Shown here piece after piece: positions 37,001 to 49,297 of a stretch of 64,000 bases of DNA. Within the stretch, counting starts at the first letter, position 1, and each line of letters begins with the position of its first letter. The stretch is from Neelides folsomi (lineage: Eukaryota; Arthropoda; Collembola; Neelipleona; Neelidae): contig JAQGBZ010000103.1 of NCBI GenBank assembly GCA_034687125.1, positions 1 to 64,000 on the forward strand, given 5' to 3'. A program made the translations under genes and the position numbers. The notes under the pieces were generated by a model. It was not told the DNA's origin and made no database searches. It saw only the letters and a program-made list of their open reading frames with translations.

Positions 37001-40000
37001 ATGTTTTTTAATATGATTTTATATTTAATTTTACATGATATTTTACTTTATTCGTGATATTAAATGAATGAATTCTCTTTTTTAAAATTGAAGTGAATGC
37101 TATAAAAATTTAAATCATAATACGGATTATTCATATGATGCTATTACTTATACTTTACTTTTTAGGTGTCTGTATAGGTTTACAATATTAGTGGAACACT
37201 TCCTTTTGTCATATAAAAGTTATAAATCATAATCAGTTTTCTCTTTTTTAACTCTTTTGAATTTAAAATAAAATTGGGTACAAGTTTTCTAATATCTTAT
37301 AATGAAATTTTGAATTTAGTATTATGATGGATTCACGTCAGTTTAATTTTAGTGAAATTACATTCCTTGACTAGTTATATGTTTAACTCCATATCAATTG
37401 TTGGTAGTGAGATTTTTGGGAGAAATTGAAAGAATGGGTTGAATGTTGTTTTTATCCCACCGGTTCTTTCTTTTCGTAGCGTCCTTAACATCTGCATGTC
37501 TGCATGCAAAACGTGAGAAGTTCACGTTTGTTTATTGTTTCTAGTCTTGTGAATCTTTTGAGGTTTGGAAGTGGAACGGAACGTGTTACACTTTGCTCCC
37601 TTATTTCTTCAACCGAAGAACCACGTCACACTCATTTAGAAAGGAGTTTTTAACGAGCTCGGATTCACTCCTATGCCCCCACACACATAATGAAATCTCA
37701 ACTCTCATTAACTCATTTCCGACGGTATGAAAATAATACCAAAAAATATAAAAAAGGGTTATCTTATCAAATTCTTTTCATCTCTGTTTTGTTCAACTTT
37801 TTTGAAATGTCATAATTTTTATTATGTCATAACATTGAATGGATTTTTTATACTGACATTGAATGATGTTTTTAGCTCAGAGATGATCTTGATTCTCTTT
37901 TAATATGAATCTATTTTTTACGAATTGAATTGGATTGTTTTGAAAGGGCTGAAATGAGGAAATTTGACGAGTTGAGATTTAAATGTCTAATTGTAGAAAA
38001 ATGATGTTTTGGGGGGAATTTCTATTGCACACTTGTCTCTCTTTTCTCTCTCTTCCCCTTCTTCTTCCTGCTGGGTGCTCTGGTCGTGGTAACGGACACA
38101 CACTTTAGCTTCTGGGCTGCGACGTCAATTGTCCTCCCCTTCACCACTGAACCCAAATCCAAACCCGGGTGAAACTACTGCAGGGTCGAAAGGACGCCCT
38201 CGGCACAATCTCGATTTCTCTGATGACGAAGATGACTTCTCGTCACACTCGTCGGATTCTCCACCCGACCCTGAAGTCATCCTAAGGAAAAATTCAAAGT
38301 CGTCTCTTCCTCATAACAGAGTAAGTTCAATTATTGTTATTTAAACTATAAAGATCATTATTTTAAGTATGTTACCTATACTCATTCATTAGGTACGGTA
38401 TATTAAGTGATATGTCTAATATCATAATTTAATCACTATAATAAGGTAATAATAACTCTAGTCTGTATTTATTAATAAATTAATATTTTAATGAGATAAT
38501 AAATACATAATATTTATGTTATTATGCTAGCTGGGGGTTATTTTTTAAAGTGGAATATTAATATTCGTGTTGAGATTTAACTGTTAAGATAGAAGAGGTT
38601 CTTGGGAATGTATTTATGTATGTAAACTTCTGGTTCATATTAAACTTCCAAGCATTTTCACATTGACATTGTCGATTTCCGAGAAGGTTGTCAGAAATGG
38701 TCTATTTTTGTAAATAGAGATGATTTATTTATGTCTGTACCCCAAGTAAGTACGTACTTGAACTTGTATCTTTCAAGATTCAATATCCAGAATACATAAA
38801 TACATTTTGAACCACATTAGTTTTTTTTCTCAAGAATTCTCCCAACGCATTACCAACACTCGTCTTCTAATTTCACCCTATTGAACTCTGCACTCAAGCG
38901 TGTATACTATTGATAGTTTAAGAGGATTTTTGAGTATATTAAGAAAGAGATTTGGTGATTGAGTTTCTTATCTTTTTCCTCTTAACTCTAATGTGGTATT
39001 TGTGTTTTTATAGAATTTAAAACAGAAGATTGTGAACTTGCTCCGAAAGTTCAAAGCAACTGAAGAGGGTGATCGGAATGAAGCCAAAGCCGGCGGTCCT
39101 GTGGCTGACATTGATGAACTATTTGATGAACTGGATGGGCTTTCGGACTCTGAGCCTGATGTGGACACTTTGTCCATTTCTTCCTTTCCCAAGCCTGTTC
39201 TTCCACCTTTCTTCTCCTCTTCTCGCTCTCTCGTTCAACATAGTAAGTCCAATTACCGATTTGTCTCGTTATTTCTCCTTCAATGGGAGAAGTTGGAAGA
39301 AGAGAGATTAAAATGACCCTTGCTCTGTTTTATAGACTCGATTCCAGAACGGCTCACTTCTGATGAGAAGGAGAATTCCGACTCATGGGAGGCTGAGCAA
39401 TTTTCCGGAGAATCTCCGAAAGTTCCATTGAGGTCACCTGGGACGTCTCCATCAGTTGTGGCGACTCCGGTGTCAGCCCATGGGTCCCTTACAAGAGCCA
39501 AATTGGGGAGCGTGGCAGAACAAATCCCAAGGGTTTTACCACCTGAAGAAGGATTCCCAGATTTGCTCGCTTTAGTCTCAATGGAAGGACAGGGGCCTTC
39601 GATCGTTGGGGCTTTATCTGCCTGTGGAATCAAAGTATTGGGAGTGGAAGGAGAAGGAGACATCAAAGCTACGTTTCCTCATCTTGTAGCCAAATTCCAA
39701 AAGTTTTGCAATAACAATGCAAAAGCCCCACCACCACTCACATTAGCCGTCGTTGGAAACGAAGGACTTCTTTCAGCAGTGACGAAAGTTTATGTGAACC
39801 AATTGTCGAGTCGGCCGCATGATTGGCAAAATTACTTTTCATTCCTCTTTGTGCCGTTTACAAGTAAAACATTTAATTAAAACATTTAAATTTTTCAATC
39901 TATTTTATGATAGTATTTTTATTTAATTTAACTCAATAATTTTATGTAAATACCTAGTAAATATAATATTAAAACTTTTTAATTGTAGCTGGCGGTGGAA

Positions 40001-40902
40001 TTTGGAGATATTTGTGCCACAGTGACTCAACCTATGCCCAACATTTTAACGAAAGCCTTGACCGGATTGAAGGTGAAGATCTCGCCATGCGGATTCAATC
40101 GTACTCAAAAGCCTGTGAGAAACGGACCGTTTTGAATTTACCAATTGCCGAAGCGATGATCACGTACAAAGATGCTGAAGGCTCGAGCCAAGTTTTTGTT
40201 CCATTCATCAGCGAAGTGAAGCTGAAGTCTGTACAAAGTCACCATCATAATATGATGGGAGTTTCGGTCGAAGGAGGAGGAGAACAACAAGCAAATGAAA
40301 GTTTTTCGTCACCTCCATCGCCTCCTCTGACTCCAAGAGAGGAACCTCATGAGCTCCAAGTTGATTACTGGAAAGGAGCCGTAAAGTCTTCCACGAAAGC
40401 CATCTTCCGCACTTTGGTCATCAATAGGACGGCGGATGCCGCCCTTGCTGTTAATTACTCACTCAAAGAGCAGAAAAAACAGAAAAGTAATTAACATTTT
40501 TTAAAATTAATGCTTATTTTTTGAATTTTGTTTTAATTTAATTAAATTGAATAGTTATGAGACTGGGGAAAAAGAAGGAGAAGGAAGCGGAGAATAAAAA
40601 TTTAAGCCTCGATGGAATCTCGAGACTTGTTTGTCTTTCTAAGTCACAAACTCCTATCAAATGTAAGACATTACATATAGAGCTTAACTTCATCTAACTT
40701 TATTCCTATTTATCTGTTAAATTACTTTATTAAATATTTTATTTAGAATTTAGAATTTAATAAAATGTTTAAATGATTTTTAGTGTATGTTGATGGAGTT
40801 GAATGGAGTGGCGTAAAATTTTTTCAAGTCTCAGCTCAGTGGCAAAGTCAAGTCAAGAATTTGCCTCTTCTCGTCTCAAATCAAAAGTCTGATGGAGGTT
40901 GA
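19062..40902 (+). CDS. PACS: Phosphofurin acidic cluster sorting protein (PACS)
   Basis: Predicted coding exons: 19062-19174, 31838-32018, 33226-33351, 34315-34465, 38109-38320, 39014-39242, 39336-39863, 39989-40486, 40555-40662, 40784-40902; 754 aa. PACS is a cytosolic adaptor that links furin-like cargo with acidic clusters to AP-1/AP-3 and COPI for return to the TGN and ER. Residues about 16-190 are the cargo-binding (FBR) region: [49 protein letters not shown]. Residues 210-240 hold an acidic Ser cluster ([15 protein letters not shown]), the place of a CK2 switch in mammals. The C-terminal half is the conserved PACS domain, ending [18 protein letters not shown]. There is one gene where vertebrates have two. 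Intron 1 is 12.7 kb and intron 4 is 3.6 kb, far longer than elsewhere in the window. Confidence 0.95.
20016..20052 (+). promoter_or_regulatory. TATA-Inr core promoter inside PACS intron 1
   Basis: TATAAAA (20016-20022) is followed by TCATTC (20047-20052), an arthropod initiator. The A at 20049 is 33 bases from the first T, the classical spacing. A 120-base leader leads to the ATG at 20171. Confidence 0.6.
20171..20225 (+). CDS. Candidate alternative first exon (PACS short isoform or nested gene)
   Basis: ATG at 20171 opens [18 protein letters not shown] and meets a donor (TTAG|gtatta) in phase 1. Without splicing it stops after 24 codons. PACS exon 2 needs phase 2 and would give a stop, so that join is excluded. 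PACS exon 5 (38109) needs phase 1 and fits, giving a protein that keeps the acidic cluster and C-terminal domain but lacks most of the cargo-binding region. A separate nested gene is the alternative; I found no clear second exon for it. Confidence 0.4.
20226..31837. other. PACS intron 1, bulk
   Basis: These 11.6 kb show no exon I can tie to a known family. Scattered frames of 60-120 codons occur (the largest is minus 29834-30193), with no domain. The sequence looks purine- and G/T-rich on the plus strand. A short tandem duplication around gatattggtg lies at 22997-23035. Confidence 0.4.
34466..38108. other. PACS intron 4
   Basis: 3.6 kb without a recognisable exon. A tRNA-like relic at about 36654-36731 is the only feature noted. 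Confidence 0.4.
36654..36731 (+). pseudogene. tRNA-like relic (glycine-type A box)
   Basis: The stretch TGGTTTAGTGGTAGTAGAAC fits a Pol III A box and D-arm. About 45 bases on, GGGTTCAAAATTGGG resembles a T-arm but lacks the expected pairing, and the acceptor arms do not pair. It could be a decayed tRNA, a SINE head or chance. Confidence 0.25.
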
Positions 40903-43052
40903 TTTTAAAAGTATTTTCAAATCCTCTTTCGAATCTTACCACCTTCCTTCATCTTCTATTTAGTTGTTAAATCTCACTCTTTGCCTGAGGTTATTTATAT
41001 TTAAAGTGTCAACTTGTTCTTCACTCTTGTGTTAATTCAAAAGTTTAATCTTTTGAAAGTAATGTAACTACTTTCATTAAACCAATTCAAGAACTAAAAT
41101 GCAAAAGTCGATGCATGTTCAAATTTTATTGGTATATATTCAATAATTGAAGGTCTAATAACTAAATTAGTCTTATAGTGCTAATTCATTTATGAATATA
41201 TTTGCGAATTTATAAAGTTGCAATTCGAGTAAATTTAATTACATAAAGATGAAGGAGTTATTATTATAGTAAGTTGTGAAATGAGAGAAAATCTTGTAGA
41301 GAGAAATACAAGGGAGCAATTCGTGTTCCTTGTATTTATTTTACTACCATTGTTCTACACCAAATGAGTATGTAAATAGCTTTGTTCATTTAATGAGTAT
41401 TGACATGTACTGATATTTAGACAAATACGTACATGATTTGTCTTCTTTTAATAAATTACAAGCAATGTATAATTATAAATACATTGCTAATCGTAAGTAA
41501 TAATTATATAGTATAATTATTATCCATAAGTTAACTGAAAATGCAAAGTTTGCATGTTTCGTAATGTAAAATTTGTCGGCATGCACAGAGAGGAATTTCT
41601 CCTTTATTGAGGAAATTCGCGGGATAAAAAGAGAAGATAACGATCATGTAACAAAACATCAACATTGGCAATGCCGATTATCTCTGAATATTTTACCTTG
41701 GGGTTTGTTTAGTTAAATTATTAATTAATCTCGAAAAGTGGAATAACTCCGTAAATAAAATGTATGTCTTCCGCTGTATATTTGAACGAATTTCATGTAT
41801 AAAATTCTCATTGAAATTGCTTATTTATTAATTTACACTATTGATTAAGTAGTGTATTATTGTTAATTGGAGCAATTTATTTAAGATATTAATTACCGAT
41901 TTCTTAAAAGTGTATTTTTATGTTCTAGTCCAAGTATTTTTTGTAATTCTAATAAGACGTATTGCTGCTTAAGTTTTTTTTATTATTTTAATTATACAAC
42001 ACTTTTAATGGTCATTTAGTTCTTCGGTTTTATCTAGAGCACATCTAACTAGATTTAATTTATTGTTTTCTTTGATAGATCTTGTATTATTTATTTTTAA
42101 GTATTAACTTAATTTATGGATAGATCTGACAAACGAGGTGAAATTGTGATTTAAAAAGGAAGTTGATTCAGCGTGTAAAATTATTCTAGTGTTGTGTTAA
42201 ATCATTATGGTTCACTTGTGTAATTAAAAAGTAAATACAAGTATATTGAACATATAACGAAAAGTTGCTACAAGGTAAAACGCTGTGTATTAAAACATTA
42301 AAAGTAAAAGTTTTGACTATCCAAATAAAAATATCTTCATTAGGCGTATATTCGAAATGTCGTGAGATTAGGAAAAAGAAAATCTAAAAGCGAAATGATG
42401 TGAAATTCTAAAAATCATTCTATAAACTCAACACACACAAAAGTGAATATAATGAGATATAAACGTGAGATTAATTTTAATACATGAGTTTTTGAGGAGA
42501 GTTGTAAAAATAAGTAAATGCACTTTTCTAATACTAATTGCACAGAGATGACGAGATTTACAAAACGCTAAAACCACTTACGTCAATATATACAAGAATT
42601 ATTTATTTGTATCATACAAGGTCATTATATTGATTGTGAAGCAATAAGAGTAATAAGAAGTTTCATTTGCAGTATTGTAACGACATAAATTGAATTCTAA
42701 ATAAGTAGTTGTAAAACGTGATGTTTTTTGAAATTATTTTTTGAAAATTAATGATTATTATAAAAACGGATAGCGATTATTGCTATATTAGAAAGTAAAT
42801 TCTGTGTCATGTCTTAGGACAGCAGTGGTTTGTATTGTGGTTTTTCATATTTTGCTTTGTACGACAACTCAAAGAAGTTTTAGCCTTAGATTTTCAATGT
42901 TTTTCCTGGTGATGTATAAGATTAAATTTTAGTGCAAAATAAATAATTCGTAAAAGTCGTAGAATTCGGATTCTTATTTCTCATATTTCATACGTAAATA
43001 TTTTATTAACTTTAGGATTAAAATAAATGATTTAATATATTTATGATAAAAA
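40903..43052. other. AT-rich spacer, no gene seen
   Basis: 2.1 kb between the PACS stop and the ECHDC1 stop. It likely holds both 3' untranslated regions (the genes converge). No frame, RNA gene or element was recognised. Confidence 0.5.
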
Positions 43053-44161
43053 TTATTTATGCTTTAGATTTTCTCCAAGAGCTGCTTTCTGTGCTTTCCC
43101 ACCCCATGACTGAGCAAAATATTCTCTTTCTTTATCTAAACTTTGACATGAAACTATTTTTTTCACAGTTTGAATAACAAAAGGATCAAGTTGATTTGTT
43201 TTATCTAAAAGCCATTCCGTTGCGTCTTCCAAATTACATTTTGTATCTCCGTCATTTATTAGTCCGTCTGCGAGGGAGATATTGACAGATTCTGCTGAAG
43301 ATATTTTTCGAGAAGATAAAAGCAGATCGAGACTCCTTTGATGACCAATTAATTCTCTTAAGAGGAATCCTCCGGCCCATCCAGTCCCAACGCCCATCTT
43401 CGCTTCAACAAAAGCAATTTCTGCTGATTGAGTTAAAAGACGAAAATCTGTCCAAAGCATCAACTCAGCTCCCCCACCAATTGCCTTTTAAGAAAAATAT
43501 TAAAATATGTTAAAATCCCAAATTGCAAAAAGTAAAACGTGAAAGTAAGTATAAGTATTTAGATAAATTAATGAAATATATCTAATAAATACCTTTCCTG
43601 AGACAAGAGAAAGAGTTATTTGAGGAAGATTGCGAAGTTTTAACATCGAGTCATGCATTAGTGAAGACATTAAATATCCGTCATTGTGATTGAGAATTTG
43701 CTTCACCGTTTTCAGAAAACCTCCAGAACAAAAGGTATCGCCTTTTCCGTATAAAATGACTCCTTTTCCTTCTTTCCATTTTTCCAATGACTTCAGAATA
43801 TCGTGTAAATCAACCATCATTTTGCCTATTGAAATATATTTATCGTTATCATTAATATCTTAAAAATGGTAATTACTTTTTGGTTGAATAATAATAATGA
43901 TTTACCACTTAAACCATTCCTCTTTTCAACGTGATCTAAACCAATGTAGGCAACTCCATTCTCGTTGTTCTTTTCAAGTGTGATTTGACCGCCGGTTAAA
44001 CCTCTCAATCTCTCTTTAACTTCTTCCAAGTTTATGGTTTTAGGAACATTCAATGTCGAATTTGATCGATTCTCACAAATTATTGAACTTGATATTTTTT
44101 GTAAAACAGATAAGCTTTTACTTATGCTCGTTAGCGAGCAAGTTGCTCCCTTTTTAAACAT
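43053..44161 (-). CDS. ECHDC1: Ethylmalonyl-CoA decarboxylase-like (ECHDC1)
   Basis: Predicted exons, minus strand: 44161-43906, 43825-43593, 43484-43053; 306 aa, as in human ECHDC1. A crotonase-fold enzyme; in mammals it decarboxylates (S)-ethylmalonyl-CoA made by side reactions of acetyl-CoA carboxylase. Visible blocks: VEKRNGLSGK, LEKWKEGKGVILYGKGDTFC with SGG, LVSGKAIGGGAELM (oxyanion loop), FVEAKMGVGTGWAGG. Close wording to ECHDC1 (GKG..., TFCSG, WGG near the C-terminus) favours it over general enoyl-CoA hydratase. The first 40 residues are Ser/Lys-rich with no acidic run, resembling a mitochondrial presequence, though the mammalian enzyme is cytosolic. Divergent from the NOL8-like gene, with 581 bp between the ATGs. 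Confidence 0.9.
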
Positions 44162-44742
44162 TTTGACAAGCTAGTTTTGAAAATAAAATCGGTGTTTTAT
44201 ATTCGTAAATACTTTATATTTATATCAATAATCTATCACATTGAAAGGATAATGTCTTTATTTAACTAAATAACTTTTATTAATTATTGTAAAATGTTCA
44301 GCCATGGTCTTGTCTTGTTTTCTCCCGTCCGGATCACACAGTAGATAAATATAAATGAGAGAAATCTCTTATTAGACTCTAAAGACCTTCGACCGGGATA
44401 GCGAAATTCAAACAATCATTCTCCCAAAATTCCCGAACAAAAGCAAAGAGCAATGAGCAAGCAAGCAGCAAGCACGTGCAACTTAAACTTGTCTCATTAA
44501 CTCATATGTCATTAACTTATTAAAATTGTAACTTTTAGTCGTATTAATTATTAGTGTACAATCATTAAAGATTTTCTTAATCATTACAAATAAAGTATCA
44601 TAGTCTTTAGTTATTACCGATATAAATTACTCCACACATCAGGTATTTTAATCTAAAGTTTCTACTAAAAAACTATTTATAATTTAACCGTTTTATAAAA
44701 TTTTATAACTTATAATCAACTTGAATTTACAGAGAACTAAAC

Positions 44743-46202
44743 ATGAAGGTTAAAAGGAAAGCAAATTCTGATTCTGAGGATGAGCCAGATTTCAAAGAAG
44801 GACTTCAAAAGTTCAAAGGAATGGGAACTATCATCCAGCTTCCTGTTGAATCATCTGAAGATCAAATCCAATCCATTTCAAAGCCCAATGATCTTCCAAA
44901 CTCTTCAACAACTGAGCTGGCATCGACAAAGCCCAAAGTAACCGGGCCCATTTTCAAAAATAAAAACTCTGAAGCTATCAGGTTAAGATCTCTTGAAGCG
45001 AGAGAGAACCAGAAGAAAATGACAAGTCAAATCATTTCTCATTCTCTTGGTCAAGTTAAAAATGTAGAGAAAAAGAAATCGAAAATGGAGTTATTTCCTT
45101 CAACTTTAACTGGTGGGGATGAAGTTGACGACGATTTCAAAATCCGCCCAGAGCTTGAAGGAAAAAGTGGAGAGAGAATTTTAGAACTTAAGAGCAAATT
45201 AAATTACGACCCGAGATTTAAAATCGATAAGAGATTCACTGAAGAAAGTGAACCTGTGGAAGTTGGGTCGGAAAATGAAGCAGAGGATGAGATCAAGAAG
45301 AATTTAAGCATTTTGGGTTCGATCGTCGGGAAGGATTTCAAAAGCTCTAAAGACATCAATGAACGTAGAGGCGAGAAGAAGTCGATTATGGTCAGATACG
45401 ATCCAGATGCTGCTGAACATAAAAAATTCGAAGTTCCAATGGACGAAGAAAAACAAATTGAAAGCAAGGGCAAACATGGGAAGAATAAGAAAGAGCTAGA
45501 GCCAATTCCAGAACCAATTTTATCAAAAGAAAAAGCTGTTTATAAAGTTTCTGCGGACATCAAAGAACTTTTTACAAATGAATCAACCTTTTCATTTCTC
45601 AACACTTTCCAAACTGAAGATGATTCGAATGAGAAGGAGAAAGACGACGTGCCATCAACAACAAAAATAAAGAAGGGCGATAATCAAAATGGATTCTGGA
45701 AAGAGAAAAATCCTTTTAAATACGATTCTTCTGACGATGAAGAGAGTGAGAAGAAGGCAGGAGGAAAGGATCAGCAAAGTAATCTTAATTTCATCCATTC
45801 AATATTAAACATTCAACATCAATTATATTAAGTTTTAAATATTGTACAATATTAATATAATGAACTCATTAATAATTTACAGAAAGGGGAGAATCACATT
45901 CGGTGGATAATATGCAAAGGCCGATTGAAGAGGAGAATTTCTTTTTCAAAAAGAATGATAAGAGGTTCAACGGATTGGCCAAATTTTTCTTGGTTGAGGA
46001 ACGAGGATTGAAATATGTCATGGAGCATTTCGATGAAACTCGAATGGAGCTGAAGAAAATTGCAAGGAGTAAAAAGAAGAATTCGATAAGAAAAATCGAA
46101 AAAAAGAAAGAAGCCATGAAGAGGAAAAAGAGGCAAATGAAGCAAGAGAAGAAGAATTCGATAAAAAAGAAGCAGTTGAAAATTGGTGTTGTCAAATCTT
46201 AA
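44743..46202 (+). CDS. NOL8: NOL8-like nucleolar protein without RRM
   Basis: Predicted exons: 44743-45778, 45883-46202; 451 aa. The middle has FKIRPELEGKSGERILELKS followed by KLNYDPRFKIDKRF, then IMVRYDPDAAEHKKFEVP, a Ser/Asp/Glu-rich stretch, FFFKKNDKRFNGLAKFF, and a Lys-rich tail (about 45 residues) suited to nucleolar location. This order matches the C-terminal half of NOL8, needed for rRNA processing. Human NOL8 is over 1,100 aa and starts with an RRM; none is present here. An acceptor (ttacag) ends 10 bases before the ATG, so a 5' leader intron is likely. The 581 bp upstream shows no RRM-coding frame. Identification rests on remembered motif order. Confidence 0.8.
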
Positions 46203-46431
46203 TTTTTTATTTATAAACTTTTTGTAAGTTTTATGTCATATTTTATAAATATCGTTTCATAAGTGTCGGTGCATTTATTTGATGACATGTATTTTTGTGA
46301 ATTATATAATAATACAACATTATATGGTACAAGAAATGAAAATTCTAAACGATATTTTGAAATAATAATGAACAGTTCATTCAACTTAAATATAATTAAA
46401 ATTTTATTTTCTCGTTTTATTTTTGCGAGTT

Positions 46432-47909
46432 TCACTTTGCGCCAGTAGCTTGAATTAAATTTTTTGCTATTAATCCTAAATTTTCAATATCCTCGACAGG
46501 TACGACATCGGTTTCCCCTTCTTTACTTTCACATTGGCAGGATCCTCCACATCCCATGTATTCCTCATCTTCAGATTCTATAAGTTGAGTTTCTGGAGAA
46601 TCTGATTTCGTACAATTTTTACTATTTTGAACCGTTTTTTCTATTCTTGTCTGATTCGAAGATTTAAATGTCTTTTTCCCAATTCCAAGTTTAGGGAGAC
46701 CTTTATTCAATCCTTCTAAAAGAACGCATGACTTGCAGACGTCTCTCGATGAAATAAATCCACAACGAATACAATTCCCCAAAGAAGGCATTTTAACACC
46801 TTGTCTAATTATCAACTTTTCTCCTGTAAAATCAAATCAAATCCATATTTTATTAAATGAATACAATAATGTAAGATAATAATTTAGGATATACCATAAA
46901 ATTAACAAAAATTATATTAATTAATTACCTGAATGAATTATATCTAATATGGACGAAGGTCGAATTCTTTCTAGGTCCTTAATGAGAGTTCTAACGTGAC
47001 CCCGATAGGCATTCGGAGAGTAAATGCATTCAGTTGAAAAATAATGAAGTTTTTTGTAATAAGCGTACATAACGATTTCCTTCTCGTAAGTATATTTAAA
47101 AGGCTTGCAACGAGGTAAAGCTCCTTCTTCTCCTGTAATGATATTCGTACATCGTTGGACACGAGCAACATCTCCTCTCAGAAGATTCATAAGGACTGTT
47201 TCCGCGAGGTCATCAGCATTGTGTCCTGTGACTATCTTATTGACACCGACAATCATTGCTCCTCGATCCAAAGCTTGTCGACGGAAAACTCCACAAAAGG
47301 TACAATTATTTTTGGTTCCTACTTCCTTCACAATTTCATCCATTGTCCATCCATAGAGATCTTTGTAGGAAAATATGTGAAGTGGGATTCCATAATCAAC
47401 TTCATTCTTCTTCACGGTTTCCAAACTATCATCTCTATAACCTGAAATCAATATTTTAAATATGTAAAATATTTTAAAGAATTTTAAAAGCTAGGTGGTG
47501 TATACTCGTAGAGATTTTTTTATATTCACCTGTGATTCCTTCATCGATAGAAATTAGTACGAGCTTCAAGCCGTAATTATATCGATTGTTCAGCAGATTC
47601 ATTGTGTAGGCAAGAACAGTTGAATCTTTTCCTCCAGAAGCTGCAATTCCAACGAAATCATCTTTCTTAAAAATTTCATTCTTCACGATCGTGTCGTGAA
47701 TTTCGGCCTCAAATACTTCATAGAAACATTCAATGCAGAGGGCTTCACCAGTTTTCGGTCGCTTTATAAATATTCAAAATTATAAGATTAGCCCTGTATT
47801 TAATATATTTTAAAATCGCTTTAAAATACTATTTATTTATTTATTTGAGAATTGAATTTACCTTTATAGAAGCCTTATTGCAGCATTCAATTCTTACGCA
47901 GTTCACCAT
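46432..47909 (-). CDS. CTU1: Cytoplasmic tRNA 2-thiolation protein 1 (CTU1/NCS6)
   Basis: Predicted exons, minus strand: 47909-47862, 47761-47530, 47441-46929, 46823-46432; 394 aa. With CTU2 it thiolates wobble uridine-34 in tRNA-Lys, -Glu and -Gln, using URM1 as sulfur donor. An N-terminal zinc site (CVRIECC ... CIECF) precedes the PP-loop [15 protein letters not shown] (ATP binding). [16 protein letters not shown] carries the catalytic CxxC and [20 protein letters not shown] is diagnostic. The C-terminal zinc part has [19 protein letters not shown]. It ends in a low-complexity tail with CGGSCQC not seen in human CTU1. It converges with the NOL8-like gene, 229 bp between stops. Confidence 0.96.
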
Positions 47910-48474
47910 TCTTGTAATGATTTACTTATAAAACAATGGGATTGATTTGATTGAAATTGTGATCACACTTATAAGACGTATTATCTTACATTATTAATTA
48001 AGCATTAGATTAAATTAATAATGTTAAATGATTAAACAGTTAAAGCAATTTCGATGAAAGAAAAACTTTTTTATGAAAATACGAATTCCTATTGAAAACG
48101 TGTTCAAGTATCGCATTTTGTAGGGAAAAAATACAGGCGGAGTATCAGTATTCCCAATTTGGTGTGATTGTTAAATGATGTGTGTTTAGGTTTAACTTTT
48201 AATTAGCTTTAAGCAAGTTGAATATGAATGATATTTAATATATTTTATTATGTAATATGGGCCTTATTATGAGGAGTAAGGTCGGTAAAGATAAATATTG
48301 ATAACATTTTATTATATTTTACAATTGATGGTCAAAACAATTTATTTACACGAAAGGGTCTTATTAAATTAACATTTTTATTCTCATTTGGAGAGACAAT
48401 CATACTCGTGAATCCTAACTTTAATTATACAAGATGACTAATTTGTTTTTAGATATTTAAAAGATCAACTCTTT

Positions 48475-49013
48475 TTATCCTTTAGCGAGGGTGACGATTT
48501 GTTGATTCACTTGCTCGGCAGTCATGTTCCCGACTGATTTGCTGGACTCGTTCCCCATTGCTATTTTTATAGAAAAACTTTATTATTTACCGATTTAAAA
48601 GGATCAATAATTATTAAATGAGTTTGATCAGCTTAATTTTTTGCATTATTACCGTATCGTGCGTAGATTTTGGGATTCACTCCTGAACATTCTCTGATGA
48701 GGATTGGCAATTTCTCATTTGCCTTTTTCAAAGGGACGTAGTGCTTTTCAACCCATTCCCTATTTGAAAAATAATATATTTTATTTATTCATTAACAAAT
48801 CAACATTAATGGTATAATTAAGCATGTTATAGCGTAAATTGAAAATTGAAAACAATGATTCCTTACAAATATTTTAAAGGAAAATTTTGACCATATGAAT
48901 CATACGAAAGAATCATTGAAAATTTAATTACATTACCTAACTCCTTTTGAAGTGGCAGACTTTTGACACAAATGAATCCTTAATTCTCTTACAGCAGTTC
49001 CAAGAGCAGACAT
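48475..49013 (-). CDS. NDUFA2: NADH dehydrogenase 1 alpha subcomplex subunit 2 (NDUFA2)
   Basis: Predicted exons, minus strand: 49013-48937, 48759-48653, 48560-48475; 89 aa (human 99). A small thioredoxin-fold accessory subunit of the complex I matrix arm. Diagnostic stretches are LREIRIHLCQ-type [17 protein letters not shown], then [20 protein letters not shown] and [11 protein letters not shown]. The end [16 protein letters not shown] follows the family. Like other NDUFA2 proteins it has no classical presequence. It shares a 284-bp divergent promoter region with MTG2, another mitochondrial protein. Confidence 0.95.
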
Positions 49014-49297
49014 TTTAATTGCAAATTTAAAAGACTTTCACCAATTGATTTTTGAAGAAAACCCTAAGTGCTTAAATCGTCCCACAATTCCCTACCGCGA
49101 AATTTATAGGTAGTGCGACAAGATTAATATTAATTTCTACTTCTACTATCTTCAAAAGTATCAAGATAATTTAATTTCTACAAGCTATTTAAAGTTTAAA
49201 AGTATATTTAATTTATGTTAAGAAAGTTAAGAAAATTTAAATATATTTTCATTGGTTTTAATCTCGACTTTTAATTGAGAGTTATCAATGCAAAATC
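49014..49297. promoter_or_regulatory. Divergent NDUFA2/MTG2 promoter region
   Basis: 284 bp separate the two start codons. No TATA box is clear on either strand. The stretch near 49075-49110 (cgtcccacaattccc...ccgcgaaa) is richer in GC. Shared regulation of two mitochondrial genes is inference. Confidence 0.45.
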
